A DNA stretch of 55,524 nt from Paracoccaceae bacterium. GTDB lineage: Bacteria; Pseudomonadota; Alphaproteobacteria; Rhodobacterales; Rhodobacteraceae. Of the stretch, positions 1 to 9,161 are shown piece by piece. The notes beneath the pieces are model-generated. The model worked only from the letters and a program-made list of their open reading frames with translations, had not been told where the DNA came from and ran no database searches. The stretch is taken from NCBI GenBank assembly GCA_017852835.1, contig JAFMKS010000004.1:19513-75036 (forward strand), in the 5' to 3' direction. The translations under genes were made by a program, and so were the position numbers. Each line of letters opens with the position of its first letter. Position 1 is the first letter of the stretch.

Positions 1-981
1 AACTATCAGACCTACAAAAACAATGGTCACTAATCTTATTGATGGCGACATTGGGCGTTGCGCTGTCCACGCTTGTTTTTGGGGTGGGCGCACATCTGAT
101 GTTTGGCCTGCCCCTTTTAGTTGCGCTGGTCTTTGGCTCTCTCATCTCGCCAACTGACCCTGTTGCAGTATTGGGCGTGTTGCGGGCCTCCAATCTGAAA
201 AAAACGCTCGAGACCAAAAATCGCAGGCGAAAGCCTATTTAATGATGGCGTTGGCTATGTGGTGTTTTTGGTTTTGGTCGGCTTGGCCTTTCCATCGGAT
301 CATGGGCATGGCAGTGGGATCAGTGATGCGGCGATCCTATTTGTACAAGAAGCCGTTGGCGGTACCGTGATTGGCCTGTTTTTGGGATGGTTGGTGTTTC
401 GCGTCATGCGCAAAATTGATGATTATCCGCTTGAGGTGCTTTTGACACTGGCACTGGCCTTTGGGGGTTACCAATTGTCTGTGTGGCTACATGTTTCGGC
501 CCAGATCATGGCAGTGTGTGCGGGACTGTTGATTGGTGATATCGGTGCAAAACATGGGATGAGTGCCGAAACACGAGATTATGTCGATGCATTTTGGAAA
601 CTGATTGATGAAATCCTAAACGCGGTTTTGTTCCTGATGATCGGGTTTGAGGTGTTCGGCGTCACCTTTGACTTTGACGTTTTGATAACTGGTGTCTTGT
701 CGATTGGATTGGCGCTACTGGCGCGTTTTGCGGCCATCTCGATCCCTGTGTTTCTGCTACAACGACGCTAAGAATTTTCAAATGGCATTGTCCCCATTAT
801 GACTTGGGGCGGGCTAAAGGGGGGGATTTCCGTTGCTCTTGCGCTGTCCCTGCCTGATAGCGAATGGAAAGCTATGATTTTGGCTGCGACTTATGTCGTT
901 GTCATATTCTCGATCATCGTTCAAGGATTAACAATCGCGCCATTGGCGAAACGTTTGGGACGCGAACCTGATCTATTATAA
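1..981 (+). pseudogene. CPA1-type Na+/H+ antiporter (NhaP-like), broken and cut by window edge
   Basis: The reading frame enters from the left edge and encodes many hydrophobic membrane segments with monovalent cation:proton antiporter-1 hallmarks: SPTDPVAVLG in the first piece, GESLFNDGVGYVVF across the first break, and MTWGGLKGGISVALALSLP near the end. Such proteins exchange Na+ or K+ for H+ across the inner membrane. Two lesions are visible. An extra A in the A5 run at 216-220 shifts the frame after Thr-Lys; removing it restores IAGESLFNDG. An in-frame TAA at 769-771 interrupts the line between FLLQRR and EFSNGIVPIM. Everything else is still readable, so the loss looks recent. The end at 981 is a normal stop after a short C-terminus. 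The family call is firm; the inactivity follows from the two lesions, unless one is a sequence error. Confidence 0.85.
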
Positions 982-1029
982 ATCTGAAATGCGATTGACG
1001 GCAGGGATGAGATAAGAGATATCCAAATC

Positions 1030-1449
1030 ATGGGAACAATTTTGACACGATGCGAGGAACATGGGGTGCGGATGACCAATCAGCGCCGCGTCATTGCATC
1101 CGTATTGGAACAATCTGATGATCACCCCGATGTAGAAGAGCTTTATGCACGTGTGTCGCGTGAAGACAGTTCAATTTCAATCGCAACCGTTTATCGCACC
1201 GTGAAATTGTTCGAAGAAGCGGGCATTTTGGACAAACATGAATTCGGGGATGGACGCGCCCGTTACGAAGACGCAGATCGCGACCATCATGACCATCTGA
1301 TCGATCTGAGCACGGGCGAAGTGATCGAATTCATGGATGAAGAGATTGAAGCGCTGCAGGAAAAGATTGCGCAGAAATTGGGCTATACTCTGAAAGGGCA
1401 TCGCATGGAACTTTATGGGGTTCCACTGAATAAGAAAGCCAAAACATGA
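1030..1449 (+). CDS. fur: Fur-family metal-responsive transcriptional regulator (Fur/Mur type)
   Basis: The 139-residue product has the Fur layout: a winged-helix DNA-binding half with RMTNQRRVIASVLEQ and the recognition-helix signature SISIATVYRTVKLFEEAGIL, then a metal-binding dimerisation half with the His-rich stretch DRDHHDHLIDLSTGEVIEF. Fur proteins bind Fe2+ or Mn2+ and repress uptake genes. The C-x-x-C zinc pair found after HDHLI in enterobacterial Fur is absent here (the sequence reads LIDLSTGE), as in the manganese-type Mur proteins of alphaproteobacteria, so the metal is uncertain. The stop codon overlaps the start of the EamA gene (ATGA), indicating co-transcription. The dead antiporter lies 48 bases upstream. 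Confidence 0.9.
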   Translation: MGTILTRCEEHGVRMTNQRRVIASVLEQSDDHPDVEELYARVSREDSSISIATVYRTVKLFEEAGILDKHEFGDGRARYEDADRDHHDHLIDLSTGEVIEFMDEEIEALQEKIAQKLGYTLKGHRMELYGVPLNKKAKT

Positions 1450-2324
1450 GCAACGACAATATCCGGGGGATCGCCATGATGATTGCATCAATGGCGTTTT
1501 TCGCGATCGAGGATTTGTTTCTGAAGTTTCTGGGTCCTGTCATGCCACCACATCAAATCCTATTTTTAGTGGGCTATGGCGGTGCAATAGCCTTTGCGTT
1601 TTGGGCAATGGCGATCCGCACGCCTTTGTTCACCGCACAGACCTGTGATCGTTTGGTTTTGATCCGCATTGTTTGTGATTTCTTTGGGGCTGCCCTTTTT
1701 ATTCTGGCGATTGTGAGCATTCCACTGTCCAGCCTTGCCGCGATTATTCAGGCGATACCACTGTTTGTAACTTTGGGCGCGGTTTTGTTTTTGAACGAAC
1801 GCGTTGGTATTCGTAGATGGGCCGCCATTTTGATTGGATTTGGCGGTGTTTTGCTGATCGTGCGCCCCGGCGCTGCGGATTTTCAGATTGGCATGGTTTA
1901 TGCGGTCATCTCGGTTGCGATGTTGGCGCTTCGCGACATGTTAATGCGGGTTATTAAAACGACGCTGCATTCTTCATCTTTCGGGTTTTATGGATTTTTT
2001 GCGATGGGAACAGCGGGGGTTTTGATTTGGCCATTCTCTGATCACATGATCCAACCAAACGCGGTTGAATGGGTCTATATCTTCGTCGCGATCATAACAG
2101 CCGTGCTGGGATATTTTGCGATCATCATTTCAACACGCATTGCAGAAGCTTCAACCGTGGCCCCCTATCGCTATACCCGTTTGATATTCTCGACCTTGTT
2201 GGCAATGGCGTTTTTAGGGGAACGCCCTGATCTACTGACATGGGTGGGTAGCGCGATAGTAATCGCTTCTGGGCTTTATACATTCTGGCGCGAACGGGTC
2301 CGCGCAACATGCGAAATTTCCTAA
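1446..2324 (+). CDS. EamA/DMT-superfamily transporter
   Basis: This 292-residue protein is almost wholly hydrophobic, with about ten predicted membrane helices in two similar halves (two EamA repeats, roughly residues 5-135 and 145-280). Recognisable features are the first-helix opening MMIASMAFFAIEDLFLKF, a proline-rich inter-repeat end GGVLLIVRPG, and the helix-10 ending GSAIVIASGLYTFWRE. Family members export amino acids, nucleotides or other small metabolites across the inner membrane; the substrate cannot be told. Its ATG lies inside the fur stop (four-base overlap), so it probably shares the fur transcript and may be metal-responsive. An alternative ATG lies 30 bases in, but the upstream one gives the complete first helix. 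Confidence 0.88.
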   Translation: MSNDNIRGIAMMIASMAFFAIEDLFLKFLGPVMPPHQILFLVGYGGAIAFAFWAMAIRTPLFTAQTCDRLVLIRIVCDFFGAALFILAIVSIPLSSLAAIIQAIPLFVTLGAVLFLNERVGIRRWAAILIGFGGVLLIVRPGAADFQIGMVYAVISVAMLALRDMLMRVIKTTLHSSSFGFYGFFAMGTAGVLIWPFSDHMIQPNAVEWVYIFVAIITAVLGYFAIIISTRIAEASTVAPYRYTRLIFSTLLAMAFLGERPDLLTWVGSAIVIASGLYTFWRERVRATCEIS

Positions 2325-2344
2325 AGTGACATGTTTGCGCAATC

Positions 2345-2374
2345 GTTAGCGTTATCTTTCCCGTTACCGCTAAC
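2345..2374. promoter_or_regulatory. Tandem LacI-type operators upstream of eno (CceR-like)
   Basis: Two 12-base near-palindromes stand in the eno leader: GTTAGCGTTATC at 2345-2356 and GTTACCGCTAAC at 2363-2374, centres 18 bases apart. Both match the half-site layout GTTAnCG of LacI-family operators, and both resemble the perfect site before edd at 6272-6283. In Rhodobacter the LacI-family regulator CceR controls Entner-Doudoroff and gluconeogenic genes through sites of this style; that assignment here is inference from motif and target genes. Confidence 0.6.
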
Positions 2375-2394
2375 AGAATGCATTCACTTTGTGA

Positions 2395-3720
<1,326 letters not shown>

Positions 3721-3806
3721 GACGCATTGGCGCGGTCTATGGACTGCGCCACACAAACTAAACTGGTCTAAAACAGACCCATTTTCACCTTTTCATCCTG
3801 ACGCGG

Positions 3807-3839
3807 CTAGAAAACTCAACCTCAAATTGAATTTTCTAG
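3807..3839 (+). terminator. Inverted repeat after eno, possible terminator
   Basis: A 13-base stem with one mismatch (left arm 3807-3819 beginning CTAGAAAACT, right arm 3827-3839 ending TTTTCTAG) encloses a 7-base loop about 90 bases after the eno stop. There is no pure T tract after it, but the right arm itself carries TTTT. It may end eno transcription or be a structured 3' end. Confidence 0.4.
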
Positions 3840-3930
3840 TCGGATACCCCATTCGCGATCCCAATCCCCACATTCGCGATTTTTAACGCAGTTGGCACAC
3901 TGATCCGGATACTCTTGGGATATCTGAGTC

Positions 3931-4433
3931 ATGTCAGACGATCAATTTACGCAAACGACCCTGCGCGCATCGCGGGCGGATCAGGAGCAGGCGATTGCAT
4001 TTAGGACCATCATCGAAAACGTGTTTTCGGGCAGTGGATCTGATTATGCGTTCGGAAACGATGCAGACAACGAAATTCACGCAGGCGCAGGCGATGATTT
4101 GATCACAGGGGTGCAGGCAATGACACACTTCTGGGGCAATCCAATCACGACACGATATCTGGTGAAACGGGGCAACCCGATTTATGGGGCCTTACGATTG
4201 ATGTGTCCAACATTGCCCACCTTGGGGCCTGCGGCAGCGCCGATTTTTGTTCAAATGCGGCACAATATGCTTTCACCAGCGCGGGCAGCATTTCTGATGG
4301 CACCACAGCAACGGGCCGCATATTGGGCGGTATCTTTGGCCCAAATGGCGAAAACGCAGGGGCACTCTTAGATGCAAGCAATCCAAACACGGTTGAATTT
4401 CGCGGTGATTTCGTCGCCCTCAGAAACCCCTAA
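3931..4433 (+). pseudogene. RTX-repeat surface/secreted protein remnant with TbpB-like C-terminal end, frameshifted
   Basis: The first frame (ATG 3931) carries RTX calcium-binding nonapeptide-like units: FSGSGSDYAFGNDADNEI and HAGAGDDLITG. At about 4108-4111 a run of four Gs (ACAGGGGTGCAGG) shifts the frame; adding one G gives ITGGAGNDTLLGQSNHDTIS, which continues the repeat. The second frame then runs to TAA at 4431-4433 and ends ILGGIFGPNGENAGALLDAS...GDFVAL, a pattern like the C-terminal barrel of transferrin-binding-protein-like surface proteins. Such RTX proteins are usually exported by type I systems. The piece is short for an RTX protein, so it may be an internally deleted remnant. Family level is reasonably clear; exact function is not. 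Confidence 0.6.
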
Positions 4434-4972
4434 TCTGTAATCGCCTTAGCAAATCGCGGCAAACGCGCCTTTTTGAACAGGGCACGTTTTGTCCATCCGC
4501 CCCCCTGAAAGGTGTTTGCGACCTGCAAAATGTCGTCGGCAAGCTGTGCAGTTGGTTCAGGATTATCCAGAATTGTTTGCATCAACAGGGCATCTGGATC
4601 AATGCGGTCCAACCCCTCTTCCCGCAAATACCCTCTGGGAAAATCACGGGCGTTTAACGTTACGATCATATCCGCGGACCCTGCAATTGCCGCCGCCAAA
4701 ACATGGCGATCATTCTCATCTGGCAGCCACACTTGACGTTCCATTTCGGCGGGCCAGCTGACAATTGCATTTGGCCAATCGGCCTTCAACAATGCGATTT
4801 CGCCCCGCGCTTGTATCTCACCCTCTGGACCCAGTTTTCGCGCCGAGTGGGCCCATTCCTCAAGAATGCGCTCTGACCAAAGGGGCGTCCAACCTTGGAT
4901 CCTGCAGACCCCGAGTAAGGCATGCCGCATCACTGTTGGGAACAAAACACAGGTATCAATGAGCAGCTTCAT
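4430..4972 (-). CDS. PIN-domain-containing protein (putative nuclease)
   Basis: The 180-residue product starts MKLLIDTCVLFPTVMRHALL, the first PIN strand with conserved Asp, and continues with the acidic segment DENDRHVLAAAIAGSADMIVT and the helix-capping TLNARDFP typical of PIN metal-dependent ribonucleases. Ribonuclease activity is family knowledge; no antitoxin gene lies beside it, so it is unlikely to be a VapC pair. It begins inside the stop of the upstream methyltransferase gene (ATGA overlap, 4 bases), implying one minus-strand transcript for both. A longer reading frame exists but antisense or overlapping sequence upstream shows no family similarity, so ATG 4972 is preferred. Its stop overlaps the end of the convergent RTX pseudogene by 4 bases. 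Confidence 0.8.
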   Translation of the reverse strand: MKLLIDTCVLFPTVMRHALLGVCRIQGWTPLWSERILEEWAHSARKLGPEGEIQARGEIALLKADWPNAIVSWPAEMERQVWLPDENDRHVLAAAIAGSADMIVTLNARDFPRGYLREEGLDRIDPDALLMQTILDNPEPTAQLADDILQVANTFQGGGWTKRALFKKARLPRFAKAITD

Positions 4973-6168
4973 AGGCGGAAGAACAGGGATTTTAGGTAAC
5001 CGCTTTCGGCCAATTGCGGATGCAGCGGATGGTCCGGTCCTGCAAAGCCTGTGTGGATCAACGCCGATTTCCGCCCTGCCCGCCCAATCCCGCGGATTGA
5101 CGCCGTACGGAATTTTGCCAAATCCGCCGCATGTGAACAGGAACACAAGCCAAGGTATCCACCATCAGCCACCAACTGCGCTGCTAGTCGCGCCACACGT
5201 TCATAGGCACGCAACCCCGCTTCTAACGCGGGTTTTGAGGATGCAAATGCGGGCGGATCACAAATAACGACGTCAAATTGTGCCCCCTCTTCCGCCAATT
5301 GGGTCATGACGTCAAAGGCGTCTCCACGACGCGTTTCGAACCTGTCCTGAACACCCATCGCGGCCGACCCTTGCATCGCAAGATCAAGCGCCGCTGCCGA
5401 TCCATCAACCGCCACGGCATGATCCGCCCCTGCCGCAAGTGCCGCCAATGAAAACCCACCCACATGGGAAAAGACGTCCAAAACACGCGCACCGTTTGAC
5501 AGCCCCGCAGCAAAAGCGTGATTGGGGCGTTGATCAAAGAATAGTCCTGTTTTCTGTCCCCCTGCCAAATCCGCCATATAAATCGCCCCGTTCATGGGCA
5601 CCTGAATTGGCACGCTTGGCATGTCACCGCGCAAAACCTGTGAGACATCATCCAACCCCTCAAGCCTGCGAGTGCGACCAGAGGCGTTTTTGATCACAAC
5701 GCGCGCGTTGGTCACGTCCACCAAGGCATACACCAGCGCATCCAACAAACGATCTGCCCATGCTGCATTGGGTTGCACAACGAAATGATCGTCAAAGCGG
5801 TCAATGATCACACCGGGCAGGCCATCAGATTCCGCATGGATCAATCGATAAAATGGGCGATCAAACAAACGCGACCGCAAATCTACCGCGCGCCGAAACT
5901 TACCCCGAAACCAATCAACATCGATCATCGCATTGATGTCACCATCCAACACACGCGCGACAATTTTTGAATTTGGATTAATCGCCACCAAACCCAGATC
6001 ATCTCGATCTGCATCCTGCAAGATGCCCAATGTGCCCGCATCAATTTTGCGACTGCGGCGATCCATGACCAATTCGTTGTCATAAACCCATGGGAAGCCA
6101 AAGCGAATGGCACGTGCAGCCGCGTTTGGACGTAAGCGAATAATTGGAAGTGGGGCAGTATCTGTCAT
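4969..6168 (-). CDS. Class I SAM-dependent rRNA methyltransferase, RlmI-like (PUA + Rossmann methylase)
   Basis: This 399-residue protein has the RlmI/RlmK layout: an N-terminal PUA RNA-binding domain (about residues 8-80, including GFPWVYDNEL), a middle EEHEE-like region with HAESDGLPGVIIDRFDDHF, and a C-terminal SAM-binding Rossmann domain with KTGLFFDQRPNH, VLDVFSHVGGFSLAALAAGA (motif I) and VVICDPPAFASSK (motif IV). RlmI makes m5C1962 in E. coli 23S rRNA; alphaproteobacterial members are close in form, but the precise base is not shown by sequence. The tail LAESGYLKSLFFRL is a usual ending. It is divergent from edd and shares that 140-base promoter region with the LacI-type operator. Confidence 0.88.
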   Translation of the reverse strand: MTDTAPLPIIRLRPNAAARAIRFGFPWVYDNELVMDRRSRKIDAGTLGILQDADRDDLGLVAINPNSKIVARVLDGDINAMIDVDWFRGKFRRAVDLRSRLFDRPFYRLIHAESDGLPGVIIDRFDDHFVVQPNAAWADRLLDALVYALVDVTNARVVIKNASGRTRRLEGLDDVSQVLRGDMPSVPIQVPMNGAIYMADLAGGQKTGLFFDQRPNHAFAAGLSNGARVLDVFSHVGGFSLAALAAGADHAVAVDGSAAALDLAMQGSAAMGVQDRFETRRGDAFDVMTQLAEEGAQFDVVICDPPAFASSKPALEAGLRAYERVARLAAQLVADGGYLGLCSCSHAADLAKFRTASIRGIGRAGRKSALIHTGFAGPDHPLHPQLAESGYLKSLFFRL

Positions 6169-6271
6169 ATCCGTCCTTTACGCCCTTGCCCCCCCAAAGA
6201 AAAGAGATATCCACCCCATCTCGACGAAAGCATCGCTTGCAGTTTTCAAATCACTCATGTATCACGCAATC

Positions 6272-6283
6272 GTTAGCGCTAAC
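6272..6283. promoter_or_regulatory. Perfect LacI-type operator GTTAGCGCTAAC before edd
   Basis: A perfect 12-base palindrome lies 25 bases before the edd start codon, in the divergent region with the rRNA methyltransferase gene. Its position suggests it overlaps or closely follows the promoter. The same motif family occurs twice before eno. Likely recogniser by analogy: the LacI-family CceR of Rhodobacterales, which senses a sugar-acid phosphate; not proven here. Confidence 0.68.
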
Positions 6284-6308
6284 AATTTGGTCATATTTAG
6301 GAGCCAAC

Positions 6309-8117
6309 ATGCCCTTAAACCCAACCATCGCCCGCGTCACTGAGCGCATTATAAACAGATCAAAACACACGCGTTCCGCTTATATCAAGCGGATGAAAGC
6401 CTTGGGAGATCAGGGGCCACGGCGCGCGCATTTGACCTGTGGAAATCAGGCGCATGCCTATGCTGCGATGGGAACAGATCAGGCGGCATTGATGGCCGAA
6501 CGTCAACCAAACCTTGGCATCGTGACGGCCTATAATGATATGCTGTCGGCCCATCAGCCATTCCAACGCTTTCCCGATCTGATCAAAGATGCGGCACGCG
6601 AATACGGCGCCACGGCCCAAGTGGCAGGTGGGGTTCCCGCCATGTGTGATGGAGTCACCCAAGGCCAAATGGGTATGGAATTATCCCTGTTTTCGCGTGA
6701 TGTCATTGCTATGGCTGCTGGCATCGCCCTGTCACATAACACATTTGACGCCGCCATTTACTTGGGTGTCTGCGATAAAATCGTGCCTGGTCTGGTTATG
6801 GCCACAGGCACATTCGGTTTTTTACCCAGCATCTTTTTGCCCGCGGGTCCAATGCCCTCTGGCTTGCCAAACGAAGAAAAGGCCAAGGTTAGGCAGCAAT
6901 TCGCAAAAGGCGAAGTGGGTCGCGATGAATTGATGCGGGCCGAAATGGCCAGCTACCACAGCCCCGGCACTTGCACATTTTATGGGACGGCGAATTCAAA
7001 TCAGATGTTGATGGAGTTCATGGGCCTTCACCTGCCTGGTGCATCCTTTGTGCAACCAAACACTGATCTGCGCGATGCATTGACGCGTGAAGGCACCAAG
7101 CGAATTAGCGAGATCACCGCCTTAGGCGAGCATTACACACCCGCCTATCAGGTGCTGAGCGAACTGGCATTTGTCAACGGGATCGTTGGTTTGATGGCAA
7201 CGGGTGGGTCCACAAACTTGGTCCTGCACCTCCCCGCAATGGCGCGTGCGGCGGGCATCATGCTTGAGATTGAGGATTTTGATGAAATTTCGTCTATTAC
7301 CCCGCTGATGGCCAAGGTTTATCCAAATGGTTTGGCTGATGTGAACCATTTTCATGCGGCTGGTGGATTGGGTTATATGATCAATGATTTGCTGGATGCA
7401 GGACTGTTGCACAATGATGTGATCACTGTCATGGGTCAGGGATTGGACACCTATCGCCAAGAGCCGAAACTCACCGACAGCAGCCTCACATTTGTGCGAG
7501 GAACAACAGAGAGCCAAAACGACAAAATCCTGCGCCCCTCAACCGATCCATTTCAGAAAACGGGCGGTTTGAAACAGCTGTCTGGAAATTTGGGGACAGG
7601 CATGATCAAAATTTCCGCTGTTGCCCCAGAACGACATTTGATCGAGGCCCCCATACGGGTTTTCCATAATCAAGAGTCGGTTAAAAATGCATTTAAAGAG
7701 GGTGAGTTTACCGAAGACACCATTGTGGTTGTACGCTTCCAGGGACCACGTTCCAACGGCATGCCTGAATTGCATGGCCTGACGCCCACCTTGGCCGTGT
7801 TGCAGGATCGTGGGTTGAAAGTGGCACTCGTGACAGATGGCCGTATGTCTGGTGCATCAGGGAAAGTGCCCGCCGCGATCCACATTTCACCCGAGGCTGC
7901 CTTGGGTGGACCACTGGCCAAACTGGTAGATGGGGATGTGGTGCGACTGGATGCAACAAATGGGACGCTTACGGTTTTGGCCGATGATTTTGACGCACGT
8001 CCTGTTGCCACAATGGACCTGAGCCAAAATTCCGCAGGTTTGGGGCGCGAATTGTTTGATGTGTTCCGCGAAAACGTTGGGCTTGCCACCAATGGTGCAT
8101 GCGTTGCCGTTCGCTAA
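6309..8117 (+). CDS. edd: Phosphogluconate dehydratase (Entner-Doudoroff)
   Basis: Edd dehydrates 6-phosphogluconate to 2-keto-3-deoxy-6-phosphogluconate (KDPG). The 602-residue product matches the IlvD/Edd family closely in length and motifs: ITAYN-type segment VTAYNDMLSAHQPF, the Fe-S cysteine regions GGVPAMCDGVTQGQ and YLGVCDKIVPGL, FYGTANSNQMLMEFMGLHLP, ATGGSTNLVLHL and VTDGRMSGASGKVPAAIH. It needs a [4Fe-4S] cluster. I chose ATG 6309, behind TTAGGAGCC, because homologues start near MxPxIxRVTERI; the reading frame is open further upstream but without similarity. eda follows after 11 bases. Regulation is probably through the operator at 6272-6283. Confidence 0.97.
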   Translation: MPLNPTIARVTERIINRSKHTRSAYIKRMKALGDQGPRRAHLTCGNQAHAYAAMGTDQAALMAERQPNLGIVTAYNDMLSAHQPFQRFPDLIKDAAREYGATAQVAGGVPAMCDGVTQGQMGMELSLFSRDVIAMAAGIALSHNTFDAAIYLGVCDKIVPGLVMATGTFGFLPSIFLPAGPMPSGLPNEEKAKVRQQFAKGEVGRDELMRAEMASYHSPGTCTFYGTANSNQMLMEFMGLHLPGASFVQPNTDLRDALTREGTKRISEITALGEHYTPAYQVLSELAFVNGIVGLMATGGSTNLVLHLPAMARAAGIMLEIEDFDEISSITPLMAKVYPNGLADVNHFHAAGGLGYMINDLLDAGLLHNDVITVMGQGLDTYRQEPKLTDSSLTFVRGTTESQNDKILRPSTDPFQKTGGLKQLSGNLGTGMIKISAVAPERHLIEAPIRVFHNQESVKNAFKEGEFTEDTIVVVRFQGPRSNGMPELHGLTPTLAVLQDRGLKVALVTDGRMSGASGKVPAAIHISPEAALGGPLAKLVDGDVVRLDATNGTLTVLADDFDARPVATMDLSQNSAGLGRELFDVFRENVGLATNGACVAVR

Positions 8118-8128
8118 GGAGAAATGAT

Positions 8129-8770
8129 ATGACACCAGAAGCCGCCAGCATGAAAGCCGAAGAGCTGTGCAACCTTGCCCCTGTGATCCCCGTACTGGTT
8201 TTGGATGATGTCGCAACGGCGCGTCCGTTAGCCGAAGCGTTGGTGGCAGGTGGCCTGCCTGTATTAGAGGTGACATTGCGGACGCCTGTCGCCTTGGATG
8301 TCATTTCCGAAATGTCAAAGGTAGAGGGCGGCGTTGTTGGTGCAGGCACCTTGCTGAACCCACAGGACGTAGAAAACGCGGTCAACGCGGGTGCAACATT
8401 TGGCGTATCCCCAGGCGCGACCGACACATTGTTAGACGCCTGTGAAGCAGCGGATTTGCCTCTGTTGCCGGGGGCGGCAACCTCAAGCGAGGTGATGCGC
8501 CTGTTAGAACGCGGATACCGCGTGCAAAAATTTTTCCCCGCCGAGGCAAACGGCGGCGCGCCCGCGTTAAAGGCGATTGGCGCCCCGCTCCCGCAAGTCA
8601 AATTTTGCCCAACAGGCGGGGTATCACCCGCGAATGCCCCGACATATTTAGGATTATCAAACACATTATGTGTTGGCGGAAGCTGGGTAGCGCCCAACGA
8701 TCTGATCGCGGCGAAAGATTGGTCCGCGATTCAGGCATTGGCCGCCGAGGCCGCATCCCTGCTCCGTTAA
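8129..8770 (+). CDS. eda: KDPG aldolase (2-dehydro-3-deoxy-phosphogluconate aldolase)
   Basis: Eda cleaves KDPG into pyruvate and glyceraldehyde-3-phosphate, completing the Entner-Doudoroff route begun by the adjacent edd. The 213-residue protein has the class I aldolase barrel with the catalytic glutamate in LPVLEVTLRTPVALDVI, GAGTLLNPQDV, the phosphate region LLPGAATSSEVM and the Schiff-base lysine in YRVQKFFPAE, followed by KFCPTGGVSP. ATG 8129 has a strong AAGGAGA site seven bases upstream and gives normal family length; an open frame reaches upstream into edd but is not similar to homologues. Co-transcribed with edd. Confidence 0.96.
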   Translation: MTPEAASMKAEELCNLAPVIPVLVLDDVATARPLAEALVAGGLPVLEVTLRTPVALDVISEMSKVEGGVVGAGTLLNPQDVENAVNAGATFGVSPGATDTLLDACEAADLPLLPGAATSSEVMRLLERGYRVQKFFPAEANGGAPALKAIGAPLPQVKFCPTGGVSPANAPTYLGLSNTLCVGGSWVAPNDLIAAKDWSAIQALAAEAASLLR

Positions 8771-8777
8771 GCAATGT

Positions 8778-8813
8778 TGCACCCAAGTTTGGATTCAGCT
8801 AAACAAAGGTGCA
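8778..8813 (+). other. Imperfect stem-loop after eda
   Basis: TGCACC at 8778-8783 pairs with GGTGCA at 8808-8813, and an inner GTTT/AAAC pair extends the stem across small internal loops. It starts seven bases past the eda stop, in the convergent gap before the next minus-strand gene. No T tract follows, so a terminator role is only possible. Confidence 0.25.
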
Positions 8814-8882
8814 TCATGTGTTGCGGTCATATGATCCGCGGAGTAAACATTGATATGATGTCCCCCAAGTTTTAACAACTCG

Positions 8883-9161
8883 CTAATTCAAATCCGTTTG
8901 TGGTCGATTACGACTGCGCCAGCCGCCGCGCCGTTTGGGGGCGGAAATTGTAGCAAGGCCTTCGTTCAAAACTTCGCTCATTGGATGACCATCTGCCCCA
9001 TGGCGATCCAGCAAAATTTGGATCATCGATTTTTGATCCGCCTCAATCGGGATGCTAAGCGCCCAATCCAGAAAGATGGTGCGACATTCACTTTTCGTGA
9101 TCCCATCAATGCGATAGGCCTCGAAAATCAATCCCTTGGGATCAAATTCATCCCCTTTCAT
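8883..9161 (-). CDS. Small conserved protein downstream of glnE, function unknown
   Basis: The 92-residue product begins MKGDEFDPKGLIFEAYRIDG and contains ECRTIFLDWALSIP and LLDRHGADGHPMSEVL, a soluble, mostly helical protein with a basic tail (GGWRSRNRP). I recall similar small proteins next to glnE in Rhodobacteraceae but do not know a function. ATG 9161 is preceded by a textbook AGGAGG site with six-base spacing, which decides the start over a longer open frame. The start lies inside the 3' end of glnE (14-base overlap), so it is translationally coupled and belongs to the glnE transcript. Confidence 0.8.
   Translation of the reverse strand: MKGDEFDPKGLIFEAYRIDGITKSECRTIFLDWALSIPIEADQKSMIQILLDRHGADGHPMSEVLNEGLATISAPKRRGGWRSRNRPQTDLN

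Noticed and set aside
4430-4972. VapC toxin of a toxin-antitoxin pair
   Set aside because: It has PIN features, but no antitoxin-like gene is adjacent, and it is coupled to a methyltransferase gene instead.
4866-5267. Plus-strand open frame of 133 residues
   Set aside because: It is antisense to the PIN and rRNA methyltransferase genes and has no family-like motif.
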